Assembly (NCBI GenBank): GCA_016795545.1
Contig: JAEUGX010000033.1
Coordinates: 1-64,000 of the forward strand
Direction: 5' to 3'
DNA: 64,000 nt
DNA from: Opitutaceae bacterium
GTDB taxonomy: Bacteria > Verrucomicrobiota > Verrucomicrobiia > Opitutales > Opitutaceae
Part shown: positions 1-8,356 of the stretch, one piece after another
Layout: every line of letters starts with the position of its first letter
Numbering within the stretch: the first letter of the stretch is position 1
Notes under the pieces: model-generated
Database searches by the model: none
What the model was told of the DNA's origin: nothing
Seen by the model: the letters and a program-made list of their open reading frames with translations, nothing else
Translations under genes and position numbers: made by a program

Positions 1-5
1 GGCGC

Positions 6-27
6 AAAAAAGGGGCCGAAGCCCCTT
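6..27 (-). terminator. Rho-independent terminator of the DUF6573-type gene
   Basis: A 7-bp stem (AAGGGGC at 10-16 with GCCCCTT at 21-27) closes a CGAA loop and, read on the minus strand, is followed by a run of six T. It begins 4 bp past the stop of the leftward gene at 31-399, so it very probably ends that transcript. Confidence 0.8.
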
Positions 28-30
28 CGT

Positions 31-399
31 TCAGTCCTCGTAAGGAAGCATGAGAGTGAGGACCGGGGCCGCGGTGTCGCCCGGGCCGATGTGCAGTTTC
101 AGGGCGTGCGTCCGCCCGGTGATGATGACGCTGAACCGGACCAGCTCCGGGTCCGTCGTGCTGCGGATGGCGAGCTTGGCCATGGTGGAGATGTCGTGGC
201 AGATGCCGGACACATCCTGGCCGGGCTGTTGCAACGCCTCCTCGATGATGGCCCACACCGCCGACGTGCAGGCGAAGGGGTATTTCCAGTGTTGGCGGAT
301 GGAGTCGGCCTGGCTCAGGTCAACGAGGACGCCGTCCTCGATAGCTTGGGCGCGGGAGTAGGAGTAGATCGTTTCCCCGAACGGATTTTCACAGGACAT
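31..399 (-). CDS. DUF6573-like mobile-element protein
   Basis: A 122-residue soluble protein of unknown function. Its opening (NPFGETIYSYSRAQAIEDGV, then LVDLS) is the usual N-terminus of the DUF6573 family as I remember it, a family carried on plasmids and integrative elements. No catalytic motif, signal peptide or membrane segment is visible. I start at the ATG at 399 because the family motif begins directly after it; a GTG 12 codons further out at 435 is possible. No clear ribosome binding site is present. A good terminator follows at once. The gene supports reading the left end of the window as the inside of a mobile element; its role there is unknown. Confidence 0.7.
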   Translation of the reverse strand: MSCENPFGETIYSYSRAQAIEDGVLVDLSQADSIRQHWKYPFACTSAVWAIIEEALQQPGQDVSGICHDISTMAKLAIRSTTDPELVRFSVIITGRTHALKLHIGPGDTAAPVLTLMLPYED

Positions 400-790
400 G
401 GTTTCATGCCGTTCGGCCCGTGGGGCGTGCGTCACGTCTCGTGACCTTATCGCCTACTGCCGATTGGCGATTTTCGCCCCCCACCCGAAAGTCAAAGCGG
501 TGGACGGAGCGCCGAGGCGGCGGGCTTGCCCGCAACGAGGGGGAAGCGGAGTGATTCCGCGTGGTGGAGATCGCGCAGCGATACGACCTTGACCGGGTGT
601 AGAATGGGGAAATCAGCGGCTGGCAGTCGCTCAAAGAAAACGAGCGTAGCGAGCGTCGGGTCGAATATGGCTCGCTCGACGGCTTTTGATGAAGTGCGGC
701 ATCCTAACCACACAGGATGCGACACTGCACGATTCTCCCAGACTATGGATTTCGCCGCACCGGAAACAGCATTAAAGCGGCACTGATGGC
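400..790. other. Intergenic, no gene supported
   Basis: This stretch separates the DUF6573-like gene from merA. Short open frames exist on both strands but none has a plausible start, family motif or consistent codon use. No strong hairpin or promoter was recognised. Confidence 0.5.
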
Positions 791-2263
791 CTACGCCGCG
801 CAGCAGCTCAATTTCCTCACGTCTTTGCCGAAGGAAAGCGCGGCCAGCTTGATGCCTTCACTGAGGGTCAGGTAGGGATAAAACGCCGTCTTCAACGCTC
901 CCACCGTGATGCCGTGCCGGATGGCAAGCGCCGCTTCCATGAGCAATTCCCCGCCTTCCGGAGCAAGGATGCGCGCGCCGAGGAGCAGGTCGGTTTTCCG
1001 GTCGCGGATCAGTTGGATGAATCCGCGCGTGTCGCGGGCGGCGATGGCGCGCGGCACTTGCGAGAGCGGGAGCGTGCTGGCCTCCCCGTCGAGACCGGCA
1101 GCTTCCGCTTGCGCTAAATCCAGGCCAACACCAGCCACCTGCGGATCGGTGAACACAACCCAAGGCAATGCCGTGTAGTCACGCTTCCGTGACGCGCCCG
1201 CGAGCGCGTTCTCCGCGGCCAAAGCGCCTTCGTAGGCGGCCGTGTAGACAAACATGGGCTCGCCAATGACATCGCCCGCCGCGTAGACGCCTAGCACCGT
1301 TGTGGCCAGATGCTCATCGGCCAAGATGAAATTCTGCGCGTCCAGCTTCACGCCGATACGCTCGAGTCCGAGCCCGTCGGAATTGGGCGTGCGGCCGGTG
1401 GCGACCAACAACCGGCTGGCGCGAAAGGTTTCGCGTTTCCCGTTGACGACGGTTTCCACGGCGACCCCGGTTCCATCTTGAAATACCCGCTGGATGGCGA
1501 CTCCGGTGACGATACCCAGACCTTCCGCCTTCAGGTGCGCAGTGAGTTCGTCCGTCAACCCGGACGACTCCGTGGGCAATATGCGCTCCGAGCGTTGGAG
1601 CACGGTCACGCGGCTGCCGAGCCGGGAGAAAATCTGTGCGCACTCCAGTGCGATATAGCGCCCGCCCAATACGATCAGCGACTCCGGAAGTTCGGTCAGC
1701 TCGAACGCGGATTCGTTGGTGAGGAACGGCACGTCCGCGAGTCCGGAGATGTCGGGCACCGCCGGCCGGGCCCCGGTGCAGAGTAGCACGGCATCGCCGC
1801 TCAGGCGCTCGCCGTTCACTTCGACCATGCGGGCATCGATCAGCCGGCCGCGACCGCGGACGAAGGTGATGTTGGGATCGTGGCCAATCACGTCGGCGTA
1901 TTTGGCCTGGCGCAGCGTTTCGACGAGTTCGCGTTTCTGCCGCATGACGGCGGCAAAGTCGGCCAGCCTGCCAGTCGTTTCAATTCCCGCGAAGGCGCTT
2001 GGCGATTGGGCGCGATGCAGCGCTTCCGCCGCCCGCAGGAGCGTCTTGGACGGCACGCAGCCGACATTCACACAGGTGCCACCCATCGGCAGACCATCGT
2101 TAATGATGGTCGCACGGGCACCCAGACTCGACGCCTTGAGCGCGGCGGAAAATGCGGCTCCGCCACCGCCGACGATGAGGAGATGCTCTCCGCCGGCCCG
2201 TGGGCAGCAGGTTTCCCCGGCCGGGTTGGGTTCAATTGCCTTGGGGGCGCAGCAGTCGGACAT
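791..2263 (-). CDS. merA: Mercuric reductase MerA (short form)
   Basis: A flavoprotein that reduces Hg(II) to volatile Hg(0) with NADPH in the cytoplasm. The 490 residues show the FAD-binding glycine cluster (about 30-40), the redox disulfide motif GGTCVNVGCVPSK (Cys64 and Cys69), an NAD-binding Rossmann part in the middle and a dimerisation domain ending in LSCCAA. The C-terminal vicinal pair Cys487-Cys488 separates mercuric reductases from other disulfide oxidoreductases. The N-terminal heavy-metal-associated domain of many MerA proteins is missing; instead there is a short cysteine-rich lead (CC at 4-5 and 19-20), which may hold Hg(II). The gene lies 7 bp after the transporter gene, so the two form an operon controlled by divergent merR. 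No merB (organomercury lyase) is seen. Confidence 0.95.
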   Translation of the reverse strand: MSDCCAPKAIEPNPAGETCCPRAGGEHLLIVGGGGAAFSAALKASSLGARATIINDGLPMGGTCVNVGCVPSKTLLRAAEALHRAQSPSAFAGIETTGRLADFAAVMRQKRELVETLRQAKYADVIGHDPNITFVRGRGRLIDARMVEVNGERLSGDAVLLCTGARPAVPDISGLADVPFLTNESAFELTELPESLIVLGGRYIALECAQIFSRLGSRVTVLQRSERILPTESSGLTDELTAHLKAEGLGIVTGVAIQRVFQDGTGVAVETVVNGKRETFRASRLLVATGRTPNSDGLGLERIGVKLDAQNFILADEHLATTVLGVYAAGDVIGEPMFVYTAAYEGALAAENALAGASRKRDYTALPWVVFTDPQVAGVGLDLAQAEAAGLDGEASTLPLSQVPRAIAARDTRGFIQLIRDRKTDLLLGARILAPEGGELLMEAALAIRHGITVGALKTAFYPYLTLSEGIKLAALSFGKDVRKLSCCAA

Positions 2264-2270
2264 GGCGCAG

Positions 2271-2858
2271 TTATTTGAGGGTGGAACGTTCGGTGGGGAA
2301 GCCGCTGGCGTCGATAAGCGCGATGAGTTGGTCGCGATTGGTGATGGCGGGGTCGTAGATCAGCACGGCTTGTTTGGTGTCGTAGTTAACCACGGCCTGT
2401 TTCACGCCCGGAGCCCGACTGAGTGAAGCCTGGATGCCTTGCGCACACGGTGGACAATCCATGGACGGAATCTGCACGCTGAGTTTGGCGTCACCGGCGG
2501 CGACGGTTGCGGCGTTGATCTGATGATTCGCCACTGGCAACCGAGGATAGATCGCCGCAGCCAATGCCACCAGGGTGCCCAGCCACAAGCTGAGGCGGGC
2601 CGCCTTGCCAGGCGGTCGCGCGCATGAGCCGTCTGCACAGTCCGCCTTCGGGCGACGGTAGGTGAGATACCAAGCCAGGCCCAGAAGCACAAAGGTGACG
2701 GCGAGAAAAGCCGGCCGCCAGTGAGCGAACCACGCCGAGGCGGCGAAACTGCCGAGCCCGAGGGTGAGCGACAGCAACGGCCCGAGGCAGCACAGCGACG
2801 CTGCGAGGCCGGCGAATATGCCCCCGGTCAAAGTCCACGAGAAATTGGTCTTTTTCAT
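2271..2858 (-). CDS. merT: Mercuric ion transporter, MerT-MerP fusion
   Basis: An inner-membrane importer that brings Hg(II) in for MerA. The N-terminal part is MerT-like: membrane segments at about 12-32, 45-66 and 88-105, the vicinal Cys23-Cys24 in the first segment, and a second pair (Cys74, Cys79) on the cytoplasmic loop. From about 124 to the end is a heavy-metal-associated domain with the MDCPPC motif (Cys135, Cys138), which is normally the separate periplasmic protein MerP. The fusion gives 195 residues and explains why no merP gene is present. It is the first gene after the mer promoter and is followed by merA. Fused MerTP proteins are known in other bacteria, so this is uncommon but not new. 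Confidence 0.9.
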   Translation of the reverse strand: MKKTNFSWTLTGGIFAGLAASLCCLGPLLSLTLGLGSFAASAWFAHWRPAFLAVTFVLLGLAWYLTYRRPKADCADGSCARPPGKAARLSLWLGTLVALAAAIYPRLPVANHQINAATVAAGDAKLSVQIPSMDCPPCAQGIQASLSRAPGVKQAVVNYDTKQAVLIYDPAITNRDQLIALIDASGFPTERSTLK

Positions 2859-2864
2859 GGTGGC

Positions 2865-2896
2865 AGTTTACGCCTTGTAGTATGGTATAAGGTCAA
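2865..2896 (-). promoter_or_regulatory. mer promoter and MerR operator
   Basis: Between the divergent merR and merT genes. On the minus strand there is a -35 TTGACC (2891-2896) and a -10-like TAAACT (2865-2870), 20 bp apart. The spacer carries an imperfect dyad CCTT-N12-AAGG (2873-2892) with 7 of 10 pairs matching. A lengthened spacer with the dyad between -35 and -10 is the hallmark of promoters untwisted by metal-bound MerR-family activators. The -10 assignment could be shifted by one base. Confidence 0.75.
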
Positions 2897-2905
2897 GACC
2901 TTCCC

Positions 2906-3298
2906 ATGACCATTGGTGAACTGGCCAAGAAAGTCGGCGTCAACGTCCAGACCATCCGCTATTACGAGCGCGAGGGACTGCTGCCGGATGCCCACCGTTG
3001 GCCTGACTCGGGCTACCGGGACTTCGATGATGAGGCCTTTCTGCGCCTGCAATTCATCCGCTCCGCCAAGGAGCTGGGGTTCACGTTGCGCGAAATCAAG
3101 GAACTGCTCGACCTGCGCGTGTTGCCCGGGGAGTCCTGTGCCGAGGTGAAGCAACTGCTCAAGGCGAAGCTCGGCGACATCGAAACGCGGATGAAAGAAA
3201 TGCGCCGCCTGCGCCGCGTCTTGTTGAAATTTGTCGCTGCCTGTGGTCATCGCCGCACGAAGACGAGTTGTCCGGCGTTGTGGGCACTGGAACACTGA
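2906..3298 (+). CDS. merR: Mercury-responsive regulator MerR
   Basis: A 130-residue dimeric transcription factor that represses or activates the mer promoter depending on Hg(II). The N-terminal winged helix-turn-helix (TIGELAKKVGVNVQTIRYYE) is typical of MerR. A long dimerisation helix follows from about 80 to 108. Three cysteines, Cys78, Cys113 and Cys122, have the same spacing (35 and 9 residues) as the Hg(II)-binding triad Cys82, Cys117 and Cys126 of the Tn501/Tn21 MerR proteins, so this is a true mercury sensor rather than a copper, zinc or lead relative. It is divergent from merT with 47 bp between the start codons, which hold the shared operator. Confidence 0.95.
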   Translation: MTIGELAKKVGVNVQTIRYYEREGLLPDAHRWPDSGYRDFDDEAFLRLQFIRSAKELGFTLREIKELLDLRVLPGESCAEVKQLLKAKLGDIETRMKEMRRLRRVLLKFVAACGHRRTKTSCPALWALEH

Positions 3299-3494
3299 AG
3301 CGCTACGCCCATCCAACGTTGCGCGCCCATCCCACGGCGACACCTGGTCACTTCGCTGATTTCCGGACGAATGGATTCTTCACCGTGAGCAGTTCGCCGA
3401 ATATTCCGGGCCCGTGGCGGGAACTAGCAGACGTAGCATACACACACGAAAGCGGTCAGATATCCTGTGCCTACTGGCTTGCGCCGAAGGACAC

Positions 3495-3523
3495 AAAAAA
3501 GGCGGCCGGGGTTACCGGCCGCC
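3495..3523 (-). terminator. Rho-independent terminator
   Basis: A perfect 9-bp GC-rich stem (GGCGGCCGG at 3501-3509 with CCGGCCGCC at 3515-3523), followed on the minus strand by six T. It lies 13 bp past the stop of the leftward gene at 3537-3833 and also separates it from merR. Confidence 0.85.
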
Positions 3524-3536
3524 GTGGTGGCGAGGG

Positions 3537-3833
3537 TCACTCGCTCTGTTCGGACTTCAGTTCCGCGAGGCGGTCGAAGATGAACGTGTGGGCTTGGTCG
3601 GCCAGCTTGGCGACGAGCGGGAGGTCATCACGGCCGAAGCTGTCGGTGTCGTGATAGTTCTTGGCGTCGTCCACGTAGGTCCGGGCGAAGGTCACGTTGT
3701 AGAATTTCTTCTGGTCGGCTTCGTTCTCCCACACGGCGGCTTTGATCCGGCCGAGGCGGAAGGTTTTCACCGGCAGCTTGGGGCTGGTGGCGGGCTTGGC
3801 AGACGAGGCGGGTTGAGCGGTCTTGGAGGGCAT
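3537..3833 (-). CDS. Small conserved protein of the mobile island
   Basis: A 98-residue soluble protein that I cannot assign. The first 22 residues are low-complexity (Ala, Ser, Pro, Lys); the rest is compact and acidic, with FRLGRIKAAVWENE followed by FYNVTFARTYVDD. The pattern of a strand, WENE and a strand resembles small single-domain proteins on conjugative elements, but I claim no family. The start at 3833 is supported by a purine-rich AAAAAAGGAA 5 bases before the ATG, one of the few clear ribosome binding sites here. It ends in a strong terminator and is transcribed alone, convergent with merR. Confidence 0.7.
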   Translation of the reverse strand: MPSKTAQPASSAKPATSPKLPVKTFRLGRIKAAVWENEADQKKFYNVTFARTYVDDAKNYHDTDSFGRDDLPLVAKLADQAHTFIFDRLAELKSEQSE

Positions 3834-4462
3834 ATAGTTCCTTTTTTGATTTTGAGGAGCGAGATTGCTGTCTCGCCCCAAGGCGGGGGTGCCGGCCGGG
3901 ACGAGGGGACGGTTGGGGGGATTCCTTTCAAGGAGGACCCGAACGCTCCCTGTCCGCGCAGCGGCGGCGCGGCTGGAGGGGCCGCCAGAGACAGAAATAA
4001 CGATCCCGGAAAAAAAGGACATGCCGCCTTGGCGGCGTTGCCCGGAAGAACGCGGACCGCTCGCAGCCATGACCGCATGCAGCGTTGCCGGGGTGCTCCG
4101 TGCCTCCACCGGATCGATGAGTGGGAGAATGAAGCCGGAGAAATTCCGCAACGGTTTCGCCCGGTCCGGGGCGACAGCATTTCACGACCCTGCCGGCGGT
4201 GATGACTCACACCGACGAGGACGAGCCACACGGTCAGCGCGACTCGCGGAGCTGAAGTCCGCAGTGACCTCGTCTGACGGTCGGCCGGTCCCGGCCGCTT
4301 TGGGTTCGCAGGCACCGCTCGGTCTGTGGGGAGTCGCATGATTCCACGGTGATGGATCGGCAGACTTCGCCCGATGCTCGGGGCCTACCGAATCCGGTGT
4401 AGGAATCGCCCCGCGATTTCGGCAGGGCCGCTCGATTGAGGATGACGCCGGGTGGCGCAGAG
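3834..4462. other. Intergenic, no gene supported
   Basis: About 630 bp between two divergent small genes. Open frames exist on both strands (one of 158 codons forward at 3865-4341, one of 190 codons reverse at 3767-4339), but they overlap each other, are rich in Arg, Pro and Ser as expected of out-of-frame GC-rich DNA, and show no family motif. The proximal part carries the ribosome binding site of the leftward gene. Confidence 0.5.
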
Positions 4463-4867
4463 ATGGATGCAGCGAAACCCAACTCATCCATGAAAACGAA
4501 CCACATGACATCATCCATCACCAGCCCCGACGCGGAAGCGACGGCGGCACGGTATCAAATCTATAGGCAGAACCGCGCCGGGCTTTTCCTTCCTGGCTAT
4601 CGAACCGACTCGACGCCGGAGGCGGTCGAGGCGTTCCTGAATCAGGCGCCCGCTTTCGATGGCGGCGAGGTGCGCCTCTTCGATCACCGCGACCAGCGCA
4701 TGGTCGCGTCGGTGGAGTGGAGGACTGAAAAGACCGACTTTGGCTTTCCGGTGCATCACCGCGTGAACCGGTTTCACGATCCGATGGTCGAACGGCTCGC
4801 GGCCGATGTCCTGGCGCGCGAGAGCCTCCGCGAATCCGTTCGGCATAGCCTGCTGGCTGGGGTTTGA
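4463..4867 (+). CDS. Hypothetical protein of the mobile island
   Basis: About 134 residues, no recognised family. The conserved-looking core starts near residue 28 (ATAARYQIYRQNRAGLFLPG) and runs through EVRLFDHRDQRMVASVEWR to a helical C-terminus ending in HSLLAGV. No signal peptide or membrane segment. The start is uncertain: ATGs at 4442, 4463, 4490 and 4505 are in frame and none has a good Shine-Dalgarno sequence; I chose 4463. The stop TGA lies 5 bp before the ATG of the next gene, an excisionase-like protein, so the two are probably co-transcribed. Confidence 0.6.
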   Translation: MDAAKPNSSMKTNHMTSSITSPDAEATAARYQIYRQNRAGLFLPGYRTDSTPEAVEAFLNQAPAFDGGEVRLFDHRDQRMVASVEWRTEKTDFGFPVHHRVNRFHDPMVERLAADVLARESLRESVRHSLLAGV

Positions 4868-4872
4868 TCGCC

Positions 4873-5232
4873 ATGAATCCGACCTCCCGGGCGATTCTCC
4901 AATCCGTCGTGACGACCGACTCCTCCCTAACGAGCGGGGAGCGGGATCTGGTCCAGCGACTGATTTCCGGGCAGGTGGAAGAGGTTGCACGCGGAGGCGA
5001 CAGCGACGCTCGTGCCCTGGTCACGCAGAAGCGCGCGGCGGAACTCCTCAGCGTGAATCGCGTGACGATCTGGAGAATGACCAAGGAGGGACTGCTTCAC
5101 CCGGTGGAGATTCTCCCCGGGACCTGGCGTTATCCGCTGGGTGAAATTATGCGACTTACGCAACGTGGGATCGGGTGTTTGGTCGGCTCTCCTCGGGAGC
5201 AGGGTGCCTCGGGCATCCCTTCGGCCGCCTAA
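4873..5232 (+). CDS. Excisionase-like helix-turn-helix protein
   Basis: A 119-residue protein whose middle (about 48-95) is a winged helix-turn-helix of the excisionase/MerR-like type: LVTQKRAAELLSVNRVTIWR, then MTKEGLLHPV and a wing ending in PLGEIMRL. Such proteins act as recombination directionality factors or small regulators on integrative elements. It is the last gene before the tRNA-Met whose 3' end faces it, the usual position for a gene at an element border. No integrase lies between it and the tRNA, so either the integrase is at the other end outside the window or it has been lost. A TTG 9 bases upstream is an alternative start. A strong terminator follows 24 bp after the stop. Confidence 0.75.
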   Translation: MNPTSRAILQSVVTTDSSLTSGERDLVQRLISGQVEEVARGGDSDARALVTQKRAAELLSVNRVTIWRMTKEGLLHPVEILPGTWRYPLGEIMRLTQRGIGCLVGSPREQGASGIPSAA

Positions 5233-5256
5233 ATTTCCTCCAGTTTTTGCTGCCGT

Positions 5257-5285
5257 AGCCACTCCGCCAGGAGTGGCTATTTTAT
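5257..5285 (+). terminator. Rho-independent terminator of the excisionase-like gene
   Basis: A perfect 9-bp stem (AGCCACTCC at 5257-5265, GGAGTGGCT at 5270-5278) with a 4-base loop, followed by ATTTTATT on the plus strand. Confidence 0.85.
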
Positions 5286-5359
5286 TGATATTCAACGGCC
5301 AGACCTGCGGGTGCGGAGCCTGAAGGCCGATGGGGAAAACCTGCTTTTCGGCTCGAAAA

Positions 5360-5380
5360 AATGTTTGGCGTAATGTTTGG
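5360..5380. repeat. Direct repeat of AATGTTTGG, 12-bp period
   Basis: AATGTTTGG occurs at 5360-5368 and again at 5372-5380. The pair lies in the non-coding border between the excisionase-like gene and the tRNA-Met, about 120 bp from the tRNA 3' end. Paired short direct repeats near an attachment site are often integrase-arm or excisionase binding sites, which is only an inference here. Confidence 0.4.
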
Positions 5381-5412
5381 TTTTGGTGTCCCAAAGTTGC
5401 CTCGTGTTGACT

Positions 5413-5427
5413 GAGGTTGCACGCGGA
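5413..5427. repeat. 15-bp repeat shared with the excisionase-like gene
   Basis: GAGGTTGCACGCGGA at 5413-5427 is identical to 4981-4995, which lies inside the excisionase-like coding sequence. The flanks do not match, so this is a short isolated duplication. Its purpose is unknown. Confidence 0.45.
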
Positions 5428-5465
5428 CAGTCGCTCTTTCGAAAATCGCGCAAGTCATTAAGCCG

Positions 5466-5494
5466 AAACCCCCGGGAGCAGTTTCCGGGGGTTT
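5466..5494 (-). terminator. Terminator of the tRNA-Met gene
   Basis: A 10-bp stem (AAACCCCCGG at 5466-5475 with CCGGGGGTTT at 5485-5494) begins 5 bp past the 3' end of the leftward tRNA gene. The hairpin is symmetrical and ends in TTT on either strand, so it may also stop transcripts leaving the island. Confidence 0.75.
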
Positions 5495-5499
5495 CAAAT

Positions 5500-5576
<77 letters not shown>

Positions 5577-5657
5577 ACAAAGGGAAGGTCAACGTGCGAA
5601 TCGACCCAACTTCTGTCAAGCGGGCTTTTGTAGTTAATTTCTCCGCCCAGGCCTGAC

Positions 5658-6017
5658 TCAACTCGCGCCGCACACCAATCCGAACGCCACCGCCCCGGGG
5701 AGGGCCTGGACCCACAGGATTTTGCGGCTGGCGGTCAGCGCGCCGAAAACGCCGGCCACCACCACGCACGAAAGAAAAAACAGCTGGATCATGCGCCCAT
5801 CGCTCCCGGCCGCGAGACCCCAGACCAGCCCGGCGGCAAGGAAGCCGTTGTACAGCCCCTGATTTGCGGCCAGCGCCCGCGTGGCCTGCGCGTGCTCCGG
5901 GGTCAGCCGGAACACCTTTCGGCCGTACGGCGTGGTCCACAGAAACATCTCCAGGATCAAGAAATAGACATGAAGCAGGGCCACCAGGCTCGTGGCGGCG
6001 ATCGCGGCGGTGGTCAT
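5658..6017 (-). CDS. DUF1304 family membrane protein
   Basis: A 119-residue inner-membrane protein of unknown function. Four hydrophobic segments are visible at about 5-27, 49-70, 76-96 and 100-118, with the family-type stretch EMFLWTTPYGRKVF after the first and ANQGLYNGFLA at the second. I start at the ATG at 6017, where MTTAAIAATSLVALLHVYF gives the first membrane segment; an upstream extension has no hydrophobic or conserved content. The gene is divergent from recD2 with 56 bp between starts and is probably transcribed alone. Confidence 0.85.
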   Translation of the reverse strand: MTTAAIAATSLVALLHVYFLILEMFLWTTPYGRKVFRLTPEHAQATRALAANQGLYNGFLAAGLVWGLAAGSDGRMIQLFFLSCVVVAGVFGALTASRKILWVQALPGAVAFGLVCGAS

Positions 6018-6073
6018 GGGGAATTCGGGGTTGAGCTTTCTTTCGGGCAGTCCGTGTCTATCTGTGTTCCGCC

Positions 6074-8356
6074 GTGGTTGCCACTCCAAACACTCCCGTC
6101 GCGCTGACCGGCGTCCTCGAGCGCATCATCTTTTTCAACGAGGAGAACCACTACACCATCGCCGAGCTGCGTCCGGAAACGGAGCGGGGCGAGCCGGGGA
6201 CCGCCGGCGACTCCGACCGCGTGACGATCGTCGGCCCGCTGCCGGGCGTGCAGTGCGGCGAGACGCTGCAGCTGACGGGCGAGTGGACCCGCCACGCCCA
6301 GCACGGGGCGCAGTTCAAGGTGACGGGCTTCAAGTCCGAGCTGCCGTCGTCCGTCTACGGCATCCGCAAATACCTCGGCAGCGGCCTCGTGCCGGGAATC
6401 GGCAAGGTGTACGCCAACAAGATCGTCGACACCTTCGGCACCGACACGTTCCGCGTGCTGAGCGAGGAATCGGCCAAGCTGCGCAAGGTCCCGGGCATCG
6501 GCAAGGTCCGCGCCTCGGCCATCAAGCAGGCCTGGGACGAGCAGAAGACGCTCCGCGAGGTGCACATCTTCCTCCAGACCTACGGCGTCACCACCGCGCA
6601 ATGCGTCAAGCTGGTCAACCGCTACGGCGCCGAGGCCAAGCAGGTCATCGTCAACGAGCCCTACCGCGTCGCCCGCGAGATCGAGGGCATCGGCTTCAAG
6701 ACCGCCGACCGCATCGCCATCAACCTCGGCTACGCCAATGACGCGCCGCCCCGGCTGGACGCCGGCATCCTCTTCGCGCTCGAGACCCTGCAGGAAGAGG
6801 GGCACACCGCCTTCCCCGCCGAGGAGCTGGTCGACCACGCCGCCGCCATGCTCGAAACCTCCGCCGAGCGGGTGCGCGCGCGGGTCGAAGCCCTCGCCAG
6901 CCAGGCGGCCGTCGTCCGCCACGCCGACGCCGCCCCGGGGCCGCGCGGCCCGCTGGTCCAGCTGCCGGTCAACGACCGCGCCGAACGCCGCATTGCGGAC
7001 GCCGTGCGGCGCCTGACCGCCATCGCTTCCGGCCTGCCGGCGATCAAGGTGGACGCGGCGGTCGCCTGGGCGCAGGAAAAGGCGGGCATCGCGTTCCACG
7101 ACCTGCAGCAGACCGCCCTGCGCCGCGCGCTCACCCACAAGGTCAGCATCCTCACCGGCGGGCCGGGCACAGGCAAGACCACCATCCTGCGCGCACTGGT
7201 CGACATCCTGAAGGCCAAGAAGGCGCGCGTCCACCTCGCCGCCCCGACCGGCCGCGCCGCGCAGCGGCTCGCCGAGACCACCGGCGGCTTCGCCTCGACC
7301 ATCCACCGGCTCCTCAAGTTCGAGGGCGCGAAGGGCGGCTTCACCGTCAACGAATCGCACCCGCTGGCCACGGACTTCCTGATCGTCGACGAGTCCTCGA
7401 TGCTCGACACGCGGCTGGCCGCCGCGCTCCTGTCCGCCGTGCCCGTCCGCGCCCACCTCCTGCTCGTCGGCGACACGGACCAGCTGCCGAGCGTCGGCGC
7501 CGGCAACGTGCTGAAGGACCTCATCGCCCTCAGCGGCGCCGACCGCCCCGGCGGCCCGGCCTCGGGCCCGGCCGCGATCGCGACCACGCGGCTGGCGGTC
7601 GTCTACCGGCAGAAGGAGCAGAGCCAGATCGTGACGGTGGCACACGCCATCAACGGCGGCGACGGCTCGCCGCCGCCCGTGGCCTCCGAGGTCGCCAAGG
7701 CGCAGGCCTGGAGCGACCTCAACTTCATCGCCGCCCACAGCCCGGAGGACTGCCTGGCCAAGGTCGTGCAGCTCTGCACGCAATTCATCCCGCAGCATTT
7801 CCACTGGTTCGACCCGGTCAATGACGTGCAGGTGCTGGCCCCGATGCACAAGGGCGTCGCCGGCGTGGCCAACTTCAACCAGCAGCTCCAAGCCGCCCTC
7901 AATCCCCGCCCGCACGGGCTCCGGACCCCCGGCGGCGAATTCCGGCCGGGGGACAAGCTCATCCAGCTGCGCAACAACTACGACAAGGACCTCTTCAACG
8001 GCGACATCGGCCGGGTCGTGGCGGTCGACGCGGCCAAGGGCACGCTCACGGCTGATTTCGACGGCGCGAAACACGAGTTCGACCGCGGTGACTTCGGCGA
8101 CCTGGCGCTCGCCTACGCCATCAGCATCCACAAGTCCCAGGGCAGCGAATACCCGGTGGTGATCGTCCCCCTGCTCAAGGCCCACTTCGTGATGCTGCAG
8201 CGCAACCTGATCTACACCGCCATCACCCGCGGCCGCAAAAAGGTGTTCATCGTCGGCGAGCCCGCCGCCTACGGCATGGCCGTCCGCAACGCCGAGTCGA
8301 AGCTGCGCTGCACCCACCTGCGGGAGAAGCTGCTCGCCCCCGCGGGCGCCGGGTAG
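6074..8356 (+). CDS. recD2: RecD2-type ATP-dependent DNA helicase
   Basis: A 760-residue 5'-3' superfamily 1 DNA helicase for repair, acting in the cytoplasm without RecBC. An OB-like N-terminal part (about 8-95) is followed by helix-hairpin-helix repeats (LVPGIGKVYANKIVDTFG and KVPGIGKVRASAIKQAW at about 105-160), which are present in RecD2 and absent from RecD of RecBCD. Then come Walker A GGPGTGKT (362-369), a Walker B region with LIVDESSMLD near 436-445, and a UvrD-like C-terminal motif with SIHKSQGSEYPVV near 683. Length is normal for RecD2. The start is GTG at 6074; no ATG fits. Its TAG stop lies inside a GTAG-headed palindrome shared with the convergent lipase-like gene. Confidence 0.95.
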   Translation: MVATPNTPVALTGVLERIIFFNEENHYTIAELRPETERGEPGTAGDSDRVTIVGPLPGVQCGETLQLTGEWTRHAQHGAQFKVTGFKSELPSSVYGIRKYLGSGLVPGIGKVYANKIVDTFGTDTFRVLSEESAKLRKVPGIGKVRASAIKQAWDEQKTLREVHIFLQTYGVTTAQCVKLVNRYGAEAKQVIVNEPYRVAREIEGIGFKTADRIAINLGYANDAPPRLDAGILFALETLQEEGHTAFPAEELVDHAAAMLETSAERVRARVEALASQAAVVRHADAAPGPRGPLVQLPVNDRAERRIADAVRRLTAIASGLPAIKVDAAVAWAQEKAGIAFHDLQQTALRRALTHKVSILTGGPGTGKTTILRALVDILKAKKARVHLAAPTGRAAQRLAETTGGFASTIHRLLKFEGAKGGFTVNESHPLATDFLIVDESSMLDTRLAAALLSAVPVRAHLLLVGDTDQLPSVGAGNVLKDLIALSGADRPGGPASGPAAIATTRLAVVYRQKEQSQIVTVAHAINGGDGSPPPVASEVAKAQAWSDLNFIAAHSPEDCLAKVVQLCTQFIPQHFHWFDPVNDVQVLAPMHKGVAGVANFNQQLQAALNPRPHGLRTPGGEFRPGDKLIQLRNNYDKDLFNGDIGRVVAVDAAKGTLTADFDGAKHEFDRGDFGDLALAYAISIHKSQGSEYPVVIVPLLKAHFVMLQRNLIYTAITRGRKKVFIVGEPAAYGMAVRNAESKLRCTHLREKLLAPAGAG

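Noticed and set aside
3865..4341. A 158-codon forward frame and an overlapping 190-codon reverse frame in the mercury island
   Set aside because: They exclude each other and neither has a credible start or domain; I list the region as intergenic.
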